DNA of 64,000 nucleotides from Rhododendron vialii (GCF_030253575.1 NC_080563.1:36745501-36809500), one strand, 5' to 3'; shown: positions 11,372 through 23,411, counted from the stretch's first letter. Numbers and translations: made by a program. Notes: generated by a model not told the origin, from the sequence alone.

Positions 11372-13400
11372 AAATGAAGAAGATTAATCACCCATTGATG
11401 ATAGAAGCTTAAACACCAGTACCAAATGCAACAACTTTAGTATAATTTGTTACAGTTTTAGAGGAGTACAATTCGGCGTAATCTATCCAGTATCCTGTTG
11501 TTACTACAACTAAAGAATGTCTGAGTGAACTAGCAGCCGACAATAGGCATGACTAGTGAATGACCCGAGGCACTTATCAACAAAAAAACATCTTTCGCCA
11601 TTGTAGGCAGGTGATCTTATCAGCATGGTACCGGCGCTGTAGAGTTCAATGTCAACATAAAGTAGAAGTGGCAAGGTGAGAAACTTATGCAAGTTCCAAA
11701 GTTTTCCTCTCTCTTCGTATAGGGAATTTCCTATGGGCATGCCGTGGGATAGAATCATGAGCCCGGCCTTCACAGTAGCTCATAAATCTATTTTCTGGTA
11801 TAAATACCTTGCATAAAATCAATCTGTCATTTTTTGTGAGTAGAACAGCTCGTTTCTGAAGTAGCAAACAGAAGTATAAGAATGATGGGCTGGAAGTGTT
11901 TAACGGGTAATGGATTTTTTTTCGCCGCCCTCACCATTGGGATCATCACCAAAAGGAGGTCCACTATAATAATTGAGCCCGTCACAAGTTGGCTAAACCA
12001 GTTCCATGTCGCCTCAAACATCACAAATTTTCCCTTGATCCAGTTCCGCATTATTTTTTTCCAGCTCCAAATAGTTTCTATCCAGCTCCACATTGTTTCT
12101 CCATCCTTTGCTGAAAAAAAAGCTGGATCAAGTGGGACAGAATCATGAGCCCGACCTTCACATTAGCCCAAAAATCTATCTTCTTCGCAACCACCCTTTT
12201 ATACACATATGCAGAGCTATCCCCTCGCTTACAAGCAATGTTCATTAACGTTAGAGGTTCGCAGTTACTCGTTCTTTGTTAGCCAACTCTGCTTTGCAGT
12301 CACTTAGAGCCTTTTTCAATTATGCAGCAGTTTTGGGTGTTTGTCTTTCAAGTGCTCTCTCATACGCCGCAATAGCGTTTGCATGAGCTTCATTTCTTGG
12401 TGTGATGCCAGAGCCTAGTATGGTCTTTTCGTCGACAAGTGATTCTTTCTCCAATGTCGGTACATTTTTTCCCTCCTCCATCAAGGTGATAATGATATAG
12501 ACGATTGTACCATCCACTCTAGGCATCAAGATGCCAAAACAGGTCCAATCGCCATCCACAGCCCAAACTTTCCTGCAAATGAAGCAGAGAAACCTCTAAT
12601 CAATGTCCCGATAAATATTAAGACCTCTACTCGAACTATAGAGAATGGCTTTCTGCGACGAAACATACAAAGTATAATCACCGTTTTTGGACAATGCGGT
12701 AATGTGTTTGCATCATCATTAAAAGGCTCATACGCCATTTTTAATTACCCATTGATGCTAGAAGCACAACACACATATAGAAGAATAAATTACCAGTACC
12801 AAAACTAGATTTTGCTACAAAACAGAAGAGAGAGACCTAGTTTTGCATACAAAAACAGAGAGGAAGAAACCTTTACTTGAATTCGTCGTATTTTTCGTTC
12901 TTTTTTTTTCGGGAAGCAAGCGGAGTCGATTACAAATGAAATGTATTATGATTCAGCTTCAACAACAAACGATCTATGCCGATTTCAAGCGCAATCGAAA
13001 GTATCGGCGAAGGAGGAGAGTCGAGATTCGTGTACCCGATCCATGCAGACTCGAAACCAATGGAGGAAGAGAGACGATATTAAGGTCATGGGTGTTTGGT
13101 TCAGGGACTGCAACATCGTGAGATTTATAGGTGTGAATGGGTCAAGGATGAGAGGGAAAGAGAAATGATCGGAAAATTATTTCACAGTTTGTTAGATACG
13201 GGTCATTAGGCCCTATTCCATGGGAAAGACTTTTCCAACGGGGAATCCGTTTCCCTCGAAACCCTCAAAATTAGGGAGCAGATCACCTCTACCATACTTT
13301 CAAACTCGTTTGGAGACACTTTCAAACTCGACGTCCAACGGGGAATCCGTTTCCCTCGAAACCCGCAAAATTAGGGAGCAGATCACCTCTACCATACTTT
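11372..13400. repeat. Large duplicated block, copy 2
   Basis: The partner of 7808-9450. The minus strand carries longer coding-like pieces than copy 1: 12320-12559 reads as an open stretch ending GITPRNEAHANAIAAYERAL and beyond, and a coiled-coil-like piece near 11985-12110 reads NNVELDRNYLELEKNNAELD before stops appear. Frames are repeatedly broken. I read it as a decayed gene encoding a partly coiled-coil protein, family unknown. The segment 11716-12385 has no match in copy 1. Confidence 0.65.
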
Positions 13401-13410
13401 CAAGCTCGAC
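13232..13410. repeat. Tandem duplication of about 100 bp
   Basis: TCCAACGGGGAATCCGTTTC and the following 70 bp, through CACCTCTACCATACTTTCAA, occur twice in a row with one-base differences. The equivalent place in copy 1 (near 9390-9450) has a single unit, so the duplication came after the split of the two large blocks. Confidence 0.85.
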
Positions 13411-14800
13411 TTTTTGGATTAACATACCAACATCCTATCGATTGGTAAAAAAACACGTTTTTTTTTTTTTTTAAGGAGTATTTGCTTTGCGACGTCTATG
13501 AATTGAGAGATTTGGATCAATGTTTTGCAACTCTCAGAGACTCGCAAACTCATGTTTGGAGGTGTTTCGGGAGATTAAGAATTGGGCTGCTCCAATAAAT
13601 TTATCGGTGGTCTCAGAACACCGTCAAATTGTATCCAATACGTTTGGGTGTCACACACAAGGATTTGAAACGGTCATCTCATAAACCTCAAAGAAAAAAA
13701 ATTAGTTGTGCAAATCATTAAATTGTGAACAAGTTGCATTTTTTGTCTAAAAAAATAATTTGATACTTAAAATTGTTCATTTTTTAAACGAAATTTCATC
13801 CGCAATGCGCTCACGAGACTATGGAAATTGGTCAAATTAAATTCTTGTAGCGAAAAATTCTCGATGAGACATAACAGTGAACGATTTTCAAACCAACGAC
13901 GTGGATTTGGGACAGAACAATAAATAGTAATGATTTGGATGAATATCAAGTTATGAGTACGAGAAATCTCGGCCTTTTCGGTTTGAGGGAAGTTTTTAAA
14001 AGTAATGAATGGAATAATAGATAGAGAAAATTTATTAAGAATCGTGCGCAAAGATAATGTCAGAAATTTTAAGGGATGAAGCATAGAATAAGTTCTACAA
14101 TTTATTGTGGGGCCATTGCATTCGCAACTTTCCCCCAATTATTATTGGAGAATCTAGTAGTTGGTGGTGAAATTAGTACCTACAAATTTGTCAAGCTAGT
14201 CAATTGGAAAGCGGCCGTTGCACAGATGATTTTGTTCCAAATGTCATAAGAGAATCTATGGTGAAATTAGTATAAAAAATTAGTTGAGTGTGCGTAATTT
14301 AGTCCGAACCTTAGTCACGTAACATTTCAGTAGGATTCTCCGTCCCGTTCCCAATTATCGCTCTTTGCTCGGTGTGTGAGTCTAGGTAGCAGTAGGTGAT
14401 GTATAATTGGTCTTTACTATTCAAGTAACGACTGTGTTAAAGTATCGTACTTATAGCCTGATGTAAATAGTAAAGTTGTATTATTGGTACTTTGTGTGAT
14501 GATGTAAACGTCCCTTCCTTATGCCTATAAAGAGAGGGTTCTCCACCGTTGTAAACCAAGTGCTCTGAAGACTCTCTTCACTACATGAGCTATGTAAAAA
14601 CTTCGGAATACCGCAAATGCTTAGCCATACCTTTCTTTTATTCCCAGTCATCAGCAAAATGTGCTGGTATCAAGTAACCCAAAAATCAATCCGTTGCTTC
14701 TTTTCTCGAAATATTGTATACATCATTGAAGACTTGAGGGAAAATTAACGAGTTAACAATTAAAGGGTTCGACGACTTACCGAAACAAGCTAATAGGCGG
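13411..14800. other. Spacer, possibly with an old LTR fragment
   Basis: No gene is supported. Around 14500-14680 the sequence has a TATAAAGAGAGGG box, a GTTGTAAACC stretch and a CTGGTATCAAG word that resembles a changed methionine-tRNA primer site. This order is typical of the end of an LTR and its primer site, but no second LTR or target duplication was found. Confidence 0.35.
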
Positions 14801-14802
14801 TT

Positions 14803-14999
14803 AGGGGATGCTGCCGAGCATCTCTCTGTAGAGCAGTGTCGAGCGGTCAATTCGGTCGTTCATCTCGGCACGGACAGTTCAGAGTGAATTTGTGCGTATA
14901 CCAATCTAATCCGTTTATTGCTCGATTAAAATCTGAGTTATCAATTATTGAAATAAACGACCGGATCGACAGTTCTGCAGGGATGCTCGGCAGCATCTA
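14803..14999. mobile_element. MITE with GATGCTGCCGAGCATC ends
   Basis: The left end carries GATGCTGCCGAGCATC (14807-14822) and the right end its near reverse complement GATGCTCGGCAGCATC (14982-14997). The inner arms are also partly complementary (CGGTCGTTCATCTC against AAATAAACGACCGG). No certain target duplication is seen. The element ends only about 75 bp before the CutA start codon, so it lies in or near that gene's promoter. Confidence 0.75.
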
Positions 15000-15071
15000 A
15001 TAGAAGCCACATCTCCTTTGCTGAAAGAGAAACCCCCGAATATAAAAAGCAACACAAAACTCACATTTCGA

Positions 15072-16728
15072 ATGGCACTCGCATCTACACTCTCTTCGAT
15101 CGTAGCCTCACCAACCCTCCGTAGAAGAGGACTGCCCTTAGTTGGGGCATTCTGTGTTCTTAGCGTAGGACTCTCTAATCTCTACCGCCCTTCTCTTCTC
15201 TCTCTCTCCTCCGCCACGGGTTGCTCTCCCTCCCTCCCTCTCTCTCCTCTCTCCCGGTACTACTACTTCTCTCTCCCTCTCCCTCTGGCCTCTAGGGTTT
15301 GATTTGTAGTTTTAATTACTTACATGGGTAATGGGTTTCAGGTCGAAGTGCAGCGGTGAAAAGCCGGAAAAGGGTATTCGCGGAATTATGATGGAAGCCA
15401 GTGGGAAGACTGTGCCGAGTATTGTTGTCTATGTCACTGTGCCTAACAAAGAAGCAGGTTAGGGGTTTTTTTTCGTTTCATTTTTTTGTTTCCTTATTGC
15501 TGATCACATTAGAGAGGAGGGTTGTGCGTTAGGTGGCTGGCAACCACTACGTAAGAGACTCTTTTAGATCCTTATGACATGAATTCAATTATGAATATGA
15601 GATATACTAAGGTGTTCCTTTTATCACGGAATATGATGGTGTCGACAGAACTCGATGGAGAAAATGAGTTCTTGTGGCTGATCCAAATCTATTGAGACTT
15701 ATTAAGGCTCAATTTGATTTGATTTAGTCTCATTGCTGATCACATGTTGTTATCAATGGTTGATTGATTCTGTGGTCAATTTGACATCATTCATGTCAAG
15801 AATCAGCTATGAAGGAAAATTGGACTTTTTAGCTCCGGAAATTATTATCCTTAATTTGTGTGCAGTGATTGTACCTAGTAAAGTTTGATCTCTGACTCTG
15901 TATGAATACGATGGAAGACTAATTATACACTCTGTTTGGATAGAGTGTATTTCAAAAGATGGGATTTGACGTTAGTAATGTAAGGAGACATAATTAGTCG
16001 AGGATAATAGCTCAAATTTTAATACGATACCTTGTCATGGTGGGATTTGAAATATCGACTCTATGAGTGATTTCATATCCTTCACGTCAAGAATTCTAGT
16101 TATACAAGGATCTCAACAAAGTACGTTTCATTTACCTCTAATTAATCTTCCACTCTACTTTCAAGAGCCATCTATAAATACTCTGTTGTTGTTGTTGATA
16201 TGGAAAAAAAAAAACACTTCACTTGGGATCGACAACTATCACAAGTCACAACGAACTGCAATGACACATAATTCAATCAATTGTTGGTGCTGACTCCGAA
16301 GAATCTAGAACGATTTGGTTATGGCTTGTGATAGAAGTTGTTCTTTTATGGTGTATTATCCAATATATAACTGATGGCTAAGCTATAGTTTCCTTGTATT
16401 CTTTCTATGATGTGCTAGGTTTAATTTATCGCAAATGGTCTTTGATGGAAGGAATCAGGATGAATTTCATGTCTAAAACTTCGCTTTGTGTAATCAATTT
16501 ATTTATGTCCAATTCTTGTCTTCGACTGTTGTATCTGCTTCTTCAGCTTGTTATATTGTTCATCTATCTACTTGTGGTGTTTTTCTTCACTTCTCTTACT
16601 TAAAACAATAAGATGTTTAGTAACACCATGTATCCAGAAAAAAGTGGAATCCTAGAGAAGTTTTTGGACCCAACTCTGCAACTTGACGTTCTATAGTTCT
16701 AGCTTGTTAGTTGTTCGAATTCCTTAAG

Positions 16729-16795
<67 letters not shown>

Positions 16796-18492
16796 GAAAG
16801 CTTCAGTGAACCCGCAATGGGCCTTCTCTCTCTCTCTCTCTCTCATTGAAAGCTTCAGTGAACCCGCAATGGGCCTTCACCCATTTCTGAGTTGTAGCAT
16901 GGGAAAATATACCGATAGAGTTAGAAATGGTGTGTGAGGTTCTGACAGAATAACTAGTGAAGTGATATGACGAGACAGTATCCCCCTTGGTTACGGTACG
17001 CATCACCTGTCACTTAAAAGTTAAGTCCATAATTCTGTGAATTAGAAGAGAGAGGATTCGCTTAGCAAAAAAAAAAAAGTATTCAAAACGAACTAGAATA
17101 TGCATGTTTACACTTCAACAGGTTACTAGTCTTCGGAAAATATTACTTGCATAACGTCCTTCGTGTTATCTTTCTTCATTTTTGTGTTTGTTTCTTTCTC
17201 GTCCAGGTAAGAAGCTTGCAGAAAGCTTAGTCAAAGAGAAACTTGCAGCTTGTGTGAACCGGGTGCCAGGCATGTCCTCCATATCTCTAACTTTACCTTC
17301 AGACTTTTTGACTTCGTTTCACTTTGGTTCAACCTCAATCTCAGCCTGAGGTACCAGGCTTGAGTGATCCGGGTACCAGGTTATGCATGGCCATGTGATA
17401 GGGTTCATCTTTGCCGGGTAAAAGTGTTCAACTTTAGTTTGGCAATCCTTTACTCACTAGTGGTGCTCCCGTTTCTTTCTGGCTTAGAAGTAATTTTGAT
17501 GGAAATCTAAAATTGACCTGCCAATTAGAACTTTGTACTCAGAGCTAAGTATTGATTTCCGGGAAGTTTCGACGGATGGCTATTGGGTTTGTGACCATGA
17601 TCAAATCATCTGTAGCACAATGTAGTTATTCACCTTTGCGTACTTCACGCTTACAGCCCCTTTGGATGTTGAGTTGGATCACAGAGAGAAGAAAAAAATA
17701 GGAGAAAAGATATGGGATCCTATCACTTGTTTGGATGAAATAAAGAGGGGTAAAATGGGGAGAAATAAAGAGAATTGGTGAGCTTTCATTCCTCCCTTTT
17801 AATGGTGAGATTTGTGAGAAACCCAAATCCTTTCTTTCTAGCCATTTCTCACCATCTAAAGGGCTTGTACGTATACATATCCTAATCAATAGCGAGTGTC
17901 TAGTGGGTTAAGTGGCTTAAGCCTCCGAATCTTGACGAACAATTTATAAATTTTGCAGGCATTGAATCAGTATACCAATGGCAAGGAGAGGTAAGATTTG
18001 AATAACTCCAAATAAGAAAACAAAAACATTTGAAAATGCTGAGAATGATAACCAAATCCTGTATTGTTGGTTGCAGATTCAGACAGATTCTGAGGAACTG
18101 CTTATTATCAAGACTAGGGAATCCCTACTGGAAGCGGTGAAAGAACACGTCAAGGCAAATCATGAATATGAGTAAGCCGAAACACCTGCAATACTTTACA
18201 TGTTTAATGAACCTGTTTATTATTATGCATCGTTTGTCTCAAAAATTTCCTAGTCACAACTCACAACTGTGTAATAAGTCAATAACAGTCCACCGAGTTG
18301 AATTTTTTTTTTTTTGAGTAAGGGCAAGAGGGTAATTCCTCCAAGTTGATTACTCTGTGTAGTTAAGGTGAGTTGATTCTTCTTACGCCCAAGTTTCCTT
18401 ATTTTCCCAGGGTACCTGAAGTAATTGCCCTGCCGATAATTGGTGGGAGCATCCCATACCTTGAATGGCTCAAGAACAGTACAAGGGATTGA
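15072..18492 (+). CDS. CUTA: CutA-type divalent-ion tolerance protein, probably plastid-targeted
   Basis: Six coding exons: 15072-15256, 15342-15457, 17207-17269, 17959-17990, 18077-18171 and 18411-18492; all phases fit and give 190 residues. The first about 85 residues are a Ser/Leu/Arg-rich presequence with a hydrophobic stretch, as in plant CutA. The CutA domain runs from about residue 87 (PSIVVYVTVPNKEAG) through KEKLAACVNRVPGIESVYQW and EELLIIKTRESLLEAV to HEYEVPEVIALPI and a final YLEWL. CutA proteins form very stable trimers and bind copper and other metals; the exact plant role is unclear. The chosen ATG follows a TATAAAAAG word by only 31 bp, so that word may not be the working TATA box. 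Intron 3 starts with GC instead of GT (see findings). Intron 2 is 1.75 kb long and holds CT microsatellites. Confidence 0.93.
16735..16878. repeat. (TC)n tract with a duplicated 34-bp flank
   Basis: A long TC run (16735-16792) is followed by ATTGAAAGCTTCAGTGAACC and 14 more bases. Then a second, shorter TC run (16823-16844) is followed by the same 34 bp again (16845-16878). Slippage or unequal exchange between TC runs would explain it. It lies inside intron 2 of CutA. Confidence 0.9.
17270..17958 (+). other. Apparent GC-AG intron 3 of CutA
   Basis: Exon 3 ends in GTGCCAG, and the intron begins GCATGT at 17270; the next exon begins after TTTTGCAG at 17959. Only this join restores the conserved CutA stretch VPGIESVY in frame. 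The nearest GT (17274) would add four bases and break the frame. GC donors are a known minor class in plants. Confidence 0.75.
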
Positions 18493-18615
18493 ACGTACTG
18501 AACTCCTTTATCTCAGCAATGGACTCGGAGTTACGTAAATCTATGAAGTGTTCGGTTTAGTTGTACAGTACATGAATCTATGAAGTGTTGGTTTTAGTTG
18601 TACATTCAGAAGGAA

Positions 18616-18617
<2 letters not shown>

Positions 18618-18684
<67 letters not shown>
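18618..18684. repeat. (CT)n microsatellite downstream of CutA
   Basis: About 33 CT units lie about 125 bp past the CutA stop codon, so the tract may be inside the 3' untranslated region. Confidence 0.92.
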
Positions 18685-18686
<2 letters not shown>

Positions 18687-20078
18687 ACTTTATGTGGAAC
18701 TGATTCTTATGTATGATTCTCTGAGCACCAGGAAGTAGATATACCAGTTGTGAACACGTCATCATTTCCTTTTTGCGATGGAGGAAGGAATAATACATCC
18801 AGCAGATGGGAAACCATTTGCTTTACGTTTTGTTGTGGCTTTGAGTTGTTCCATCCTTAGAAACATGATTAAGGCTAGAGGGGCTGTATTTTTGAAGTTA
18901 AACTCAAGCTCACCTACAAACATAACCAAGCAGAGCTTAGAGTCCCAATCAATTGGGATCAGCTGCAAGAATCCTTTTTTTTTTTTTATTGGGCCCGCCT
19001 AATGTTATGTTGATGATATGAACCATGTGAGGGACAGATTTTGATGCTCATATGTCTAGCTGTACAACGCACATGGGAACACAGGCATGGTGTATCCGAC
19101 AACTCGGGACACATTTATCTCGAAATTTATATGGATGTGTTTCAAGCATTACCTTGATGATTTTACTGAACCAGTGTTTTATGGATGAAGGGTCTGTGCG
19201 AGCTTCAGTCTAACAACAGATTGATTATTAAGTGGGCGCGTGGCGTCCCAACCCCAAATCACCACATTCTTGGATCATGAATTCACTGTCAACATGGTGT
19301 ACCATGAAATCAGATGGACGGTCAACTGGACCAAATAAATGATCGGCTTGTCTTGGTTGAATGCATCAAATCACATATTCTACAGAAACTCCCTATGAAT
19401 CCACTTCAACAGCAAATCATTTTGCTAAGTCCATGAAACCCACACGTGGTTCCAAGTAGCAATACCCAAAACTTGTCGAAATACATAGAAGTAATCGAAA
19501 GACCTATGACAAATTAGGACATAACCCATCAATTAAAAAAAAGGCTTATTTAACCATTGTACATTGACAGTAGCCAAAAAGGAAGGGGGGAAAACCTCAA
19601 ATTCATCATACAGGATGACCATTCTGCCATTTTGAACCTACAACCTACTTGGGAGCCAATTCCATTAACGTACATTTTTACCCGGGCAAAACAGAAATCT
19701 AGTATAACAGACTGCTTGATGAAACCACAACAAAGTATGTGGAGCATGTGACAGACTGGCAGTCAAAAGGCGTCTCTAGCATCACAAACGTAAACAATAA
19801 TAACCCTTGATTTTTTCAAGGACTAGAGAGAGATTAGTGATGGCAAGCTGTAAGCAAGTGCATAACGCAGTAGATATAGCAACTACACTTCCATAAAAAA
19901 AAAAAAAAGGTTCAAATCACTTCAGAAATTTGGAGTCGGTTTAAGTCCCTAGTATGACAATCAGTTCGTGGGTTGACCCCAAAATGTCAACCAACAGACA
20001 TGTAGTCAGCACAAACAAATGACATTCAAAGCCCACCTCCGGCTGGAGAAGATAACAACCGATCAACGTGAAACATCT
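18685..20078. other. Spacer between convergent CutA and 14-3-3 genes
   Basis: The CutA gene reads in from the left and the 14-3-3 gene from the right, so both 3' untranslated regions lie here. No further gene, RNA or mobile element is supported. Confidence 0.6.
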
Positions 20079-23000
20079 TTAGGCCTCATCAATCTGGTCC
20101 TGAATCAAGCCGAATGTGAATACAAGTCAAATCATTACTCAATCTAATTTTCTATAATAATAGGAATTAGAGGGCAGGAATCCCACTAACCTGCATGTCT
20201 GAAGTCCAAAGAGTCAGATTGTCCCTGAGCAGTTGCATGATGAGAGTACTGTCCTTGTATGATTCTTCACCCAAAGTGTCAAGTTCAGCTATTGCTTCCT
20301 CAAATGCCTGTACACAAAGATGATAATAGGGGTAAATTCACCGGAAATCTATATGCTGTCCGGAAAATGGAACTTCTGCATGGCAGCCATTAGTTTCATT
20401 CATGGGTAGCTCAATGCCATGCAGCGAACCGAACACACGCAGAGTAGCACGAAGAATAATCAAGATAACAAAGAACTCTCGACATAAAGATTGTGTGATT
20501 AAGTACGCCTAAGTCAACGGCTCAAGCCAGTTTCCACTATATTCTGAGTAAGAAATAAAAGCTGCAAAAGAGTTGGGTAGTGTTAGCAAGTAGCAACTTT
20601 ATATACTGCCAGGATTACAATCACCAGAATTGCCAAAATACTCTTAGCAGTTGGTAGTTGCATCACTGAAGTCATGAGCCTTGACTAATCAGGCTTCATA
20701 AAGTGAACACTCAAAATGGTCATTTGACTTCCTTCTCTTATGAGGAATAACCAATTACTCCTGGCAGGGGAAAACACCTAAGCATGCATACAAGATGAGA
20801 TAACAACTCATCTCAACTGAGCAAACCTTAACACACCAAAGATCATAATACATTGCAAATCAAATGGAGACCAAAGTTAGGAAACCATTATTAAAAAAAA
20901 TCGAGAAAAGTTTCACTAAAACATTGTAAAAGCAGATTATCATATGAAGCAGATGCAATAGTCGGTCACCAATTCAAATAAAGGATTTAACATTAAAAAA
21001 AAAATTGACCAAACAATTTCCAGAGATATAAATATTGGAAAAAAGTATACCTGTTTTGCCATACTACAAGCTTTATCGGATGAATTGAGAATCTCATAAT
21101 AGAAGACCGAGTAATTGAGAGCTAGCCCGAGTCTTATGGGATGTGTTGGAGCAAGGTCAGCCAGTGCAATATCCTTCAATAAAAAGCAACAACACAAAAT
21201 CAGAACTCTCAATCTATTCTACAAGCTATTCATTAACCATAATTTACAAATCTGCTATATTCATAACATGTCAACCTTTCTATAACAATGTAAGATGTTT
21301 ATGCATCGTTGTCTTCGTTGTTTAAATCCCTAAGTACCAATCACTTGAAACCCTAAGGAGTCAACTAAAAGCAAGATCATGCCTCAATTCAAATTGTCCA
21401 ATGATCAGCTGCCCCAACCCTCAGACAAGTAATTGAGCAATTGAAATACATACACTGTTGACAGAACAGAGATGTAGAGATATAAACACAACAAGTAACT
21501 TGAAATACTGCCCTAAAACACAAAATAATGGTAAATACTGCTCTAATTTCATGATTTCCAAGAAATATAATTACATACCGACCCCAAACCCTAAAAAGAC
21601 TGGCACTATAAAGTGTAAATAGATCTGGTCATCTGGCCTAATGGTCATGTAAAATGATGTGAAGTCTCATGTTCGAGCAGATGGAGAAGTATTGACGTTC
21701 TAGTAGTATTCTAACTCATTAAATCATTAAAGTCTGATAGAGTTGTCAAAAAGAACAAAAAGACGAATGTAGCTTCCCGTTTTCAAAATGTATAAAACAC
21801 ATCCTATACCCTAGAATACCTGTAAATACCTCCCTAATCTCGTGATTTCTAAGAAATACGCGTCTTTCTTTCTTTTCCCCGCTTAGCAAATACAGATCCA
21901 ATATCCTAAAAACATACAAGTAAGCGTAAATAGAGCTCCACTTCCACAATTTCTCAGAAATACACATCCAATACCCTAAATACACACAGCAACTGTAAAT
22001 ACCACCCTTATTTCACAGTTTTTAAGTACTAAACATCCAGTACCCTATAAACACAGAGTAACTGCAAAGGCTGCCCTAATTTCACGATTTCTAAAACCTC
22101 AAACAGGTTAAGAGGAGTGCTAGAGACAAAGAAAATAGGCAAAGAAAAAACCCTTAAAGCGTACATGAACGGCTCAGATTCATTGTGCAATGCATCTGAG
22201 CCGTTTATGTACACTTCAAGGGTCGTTTCTTTGTCCATATTCTTTGCACTTAACATTTCTCAAGAAGTAAACCTCCAAAACCCTACAAACACACACACAA
22301 ATCACGCGATTTCAAAAACCTCAAAAAGGCAAACTACCTGAACAGCCTTATAAGCATTCATAGTATCCTCAGCAGCCAATACACAAAATACAAAGTAACT
22401 GTAAATACCGCTCTAATTTCATGATTATCAGGAAATAAACATCCACCACCCTACAAGCACACACAACTGCAACTACTGCCTACAAGCACACACAACTGCA
22501 ACTACTGCTCTAATTCCACAATTTCTCACCCTACCTACACAACATAAATACCGCTCTAATTCCACAATCAGTAGGAAAAAAGCATCCAATACCCTACAAA
22601 CACACAATACCTAAAAATACTGCCCTAATTTCAGGATTTCTACAAACTCAAAAGGCCAAACTACCTGACCAGCTCTATAAGCGTTCATGGCGCCCAAAAC
22701 TCTAAAAACAAAGAGGCAACTGTAAATACAGCTCTACCACAATTTCTCAGAAATACACATCCCATACCCTAGATACAAGCAATAACCGTAAATAACGCCC
22801 CAATTTCACGATTTCTAAGGAACACACATCCAAAACCCTACAAACACACAGTAAATAGTATCCTTAGCCCTAATCTCACGATTTTCAAAATCCTAAAAAA
22901 CGCAAACTACCTGAGCAGCCTTATAAGCGTTCATAGTATCCTCAGCCGCCTCCTTCCTCTCCTCCCCAACCTTAAACTCCGCCATGTACCTATGGTAATC

Positions 23001-23411
23001 CCCCTTCATCTTCAAATAAAACACCTTCGACTCCCCCGTCGCCGCGCTCGGCACCAGATTCTCCTCCAACAGCCTCAGAATCCCCGCGCAGATCCCCGAC
23101 AGCTCCGCCTCCACCTTGGACCTGTAGTCCTTGACCAAAACCACGTGCTCCTCGTTCTTCCGAGACTCCTCCTTCTGCTCGATCGAGGACACGATCCGCC
23201 ACGCAGCGCGGAGGGAGCCGATGACGTTCTTGTAGGCGACGGAGAGGAGGTTGCGCTCCTCGACGGTGAGCTCGGTGGACGGGGTGTGAGAGACCACGAG
23301 GGTTTCCATGAATTTTACCATCTCCTCGTAGCGCTCGGCTTGCTCGGCGAGCTTGGCCATGTAGACGTACTGATCTCGGGTAAGGTTTTCGGGGACCGCC
23401 AGAGTCGCCAT
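20079..23411 (-). CDS. 14-3-3 protein, non-epsilon kappa/lambda type
   Basis: Four coding exons read leftward: 23411-22911, 21173-21051, 20307-20191 and 20099-20079; every join is in phase 0 and the product is 253 residues. It starts [20 protein letters not shown]. Family signatures are visible: [11 protein letters not shown] (residues 53-63) and, near the end, [15 protein letters not shown]. The phosphopeptide-binding residues Lys61, Arg68, Arg141 and Tyr142 are present. The very short C-terminal tail (DQIDEA after TSDMQ) is the mark of the kappa/lambda group of plant 14-3-3 proteins, known as GRF8/GRF6 in Arabidopsis. These dimers bind phosphorylated clients, including kinases and transcription factors of brassinosteroid and stress signalling, in the cytosol and nucleus. 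Intron 1 (21174-22910) is filled with tandem repeats (see separate entries). Confidence 0.96.
22118..22255. mobile_element. Long-hairpin foldback inside the intron repeat field
   Basis: The left arm (GACAAAGAAA, then GTACATGAACGGCTCAGATT) and the right arm (its reverse complement, with AGCCGTTTATGTACAC and CGTTTCTTTGTCC) pair over about 60 bp each, around a short centre that includes ATTGTGCAATGCAT. The words GAACGGCTCAGAT and CTGAGCCGTTTATG resemble the core of other MITEs in this window. It interrupts the tandem array, so it was inserted later. Confidence 0.75.
22338..22377 (-). repeat. Extra copy of the 14-3-3 exon 1 end with splice donor
   Basis: On the minus strand these 40 bases encode [13 protein letters not shown] in the exon's frame and are followed at once by GTAGTTTG, the same donor sequence as at the true exon end (22911/22910). 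Only a few bases differ from the real exon. No acceptor-like site was found just upstream that would make it an exon on its own. Confidence 0.85.
22665..22695 (-). repeat. Second extra copy of the exon 1 end with splice donor
   Basis: A shorter, more diverged copy: the minus strand encodes MNAYRAGQ followed by the same GTAGTTTG donor. Together with 22338-22377 and the true end at 22911 there are three exon-end and donor copies on the primary transcript, about 250-330 bp apart. Confidence 0.8.

Larger units (their letters stand above)
21480..22880. repeat. Tandem repeat field in intron 1 of the 14-3-3 gene
   Basis: A unit of about 70-110 bp recurs about a dozen times. Its core words are GTAAATACCGCTCTAATTTC, then a variant of ACGATTTCTAAGAAATACAC, then ATCCAATACCCTACAAACAC. 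Copies differ by point changes and indels. The unit also makes up the sequence just downstream of the true exon 1 donor, so the array appears to have grown from the 5' end of the intron. Confidence 0.85.

Noticed and set aside
14340..14680. LTR retrotransposon end with primer site
   Set aside because: CTGGTATCAAG only partly matches the methionine-tRNA primer site, and no matching LTR or target duplication is in the window; kept only as a remark.
21480..22880. CRISPR-like or coding repeat array in the 14-3-3 intron
   Set aside because: Units are contiguous, variable in length and AT-rich, in a plant intron; it is an ordinary minisatellite-like array.
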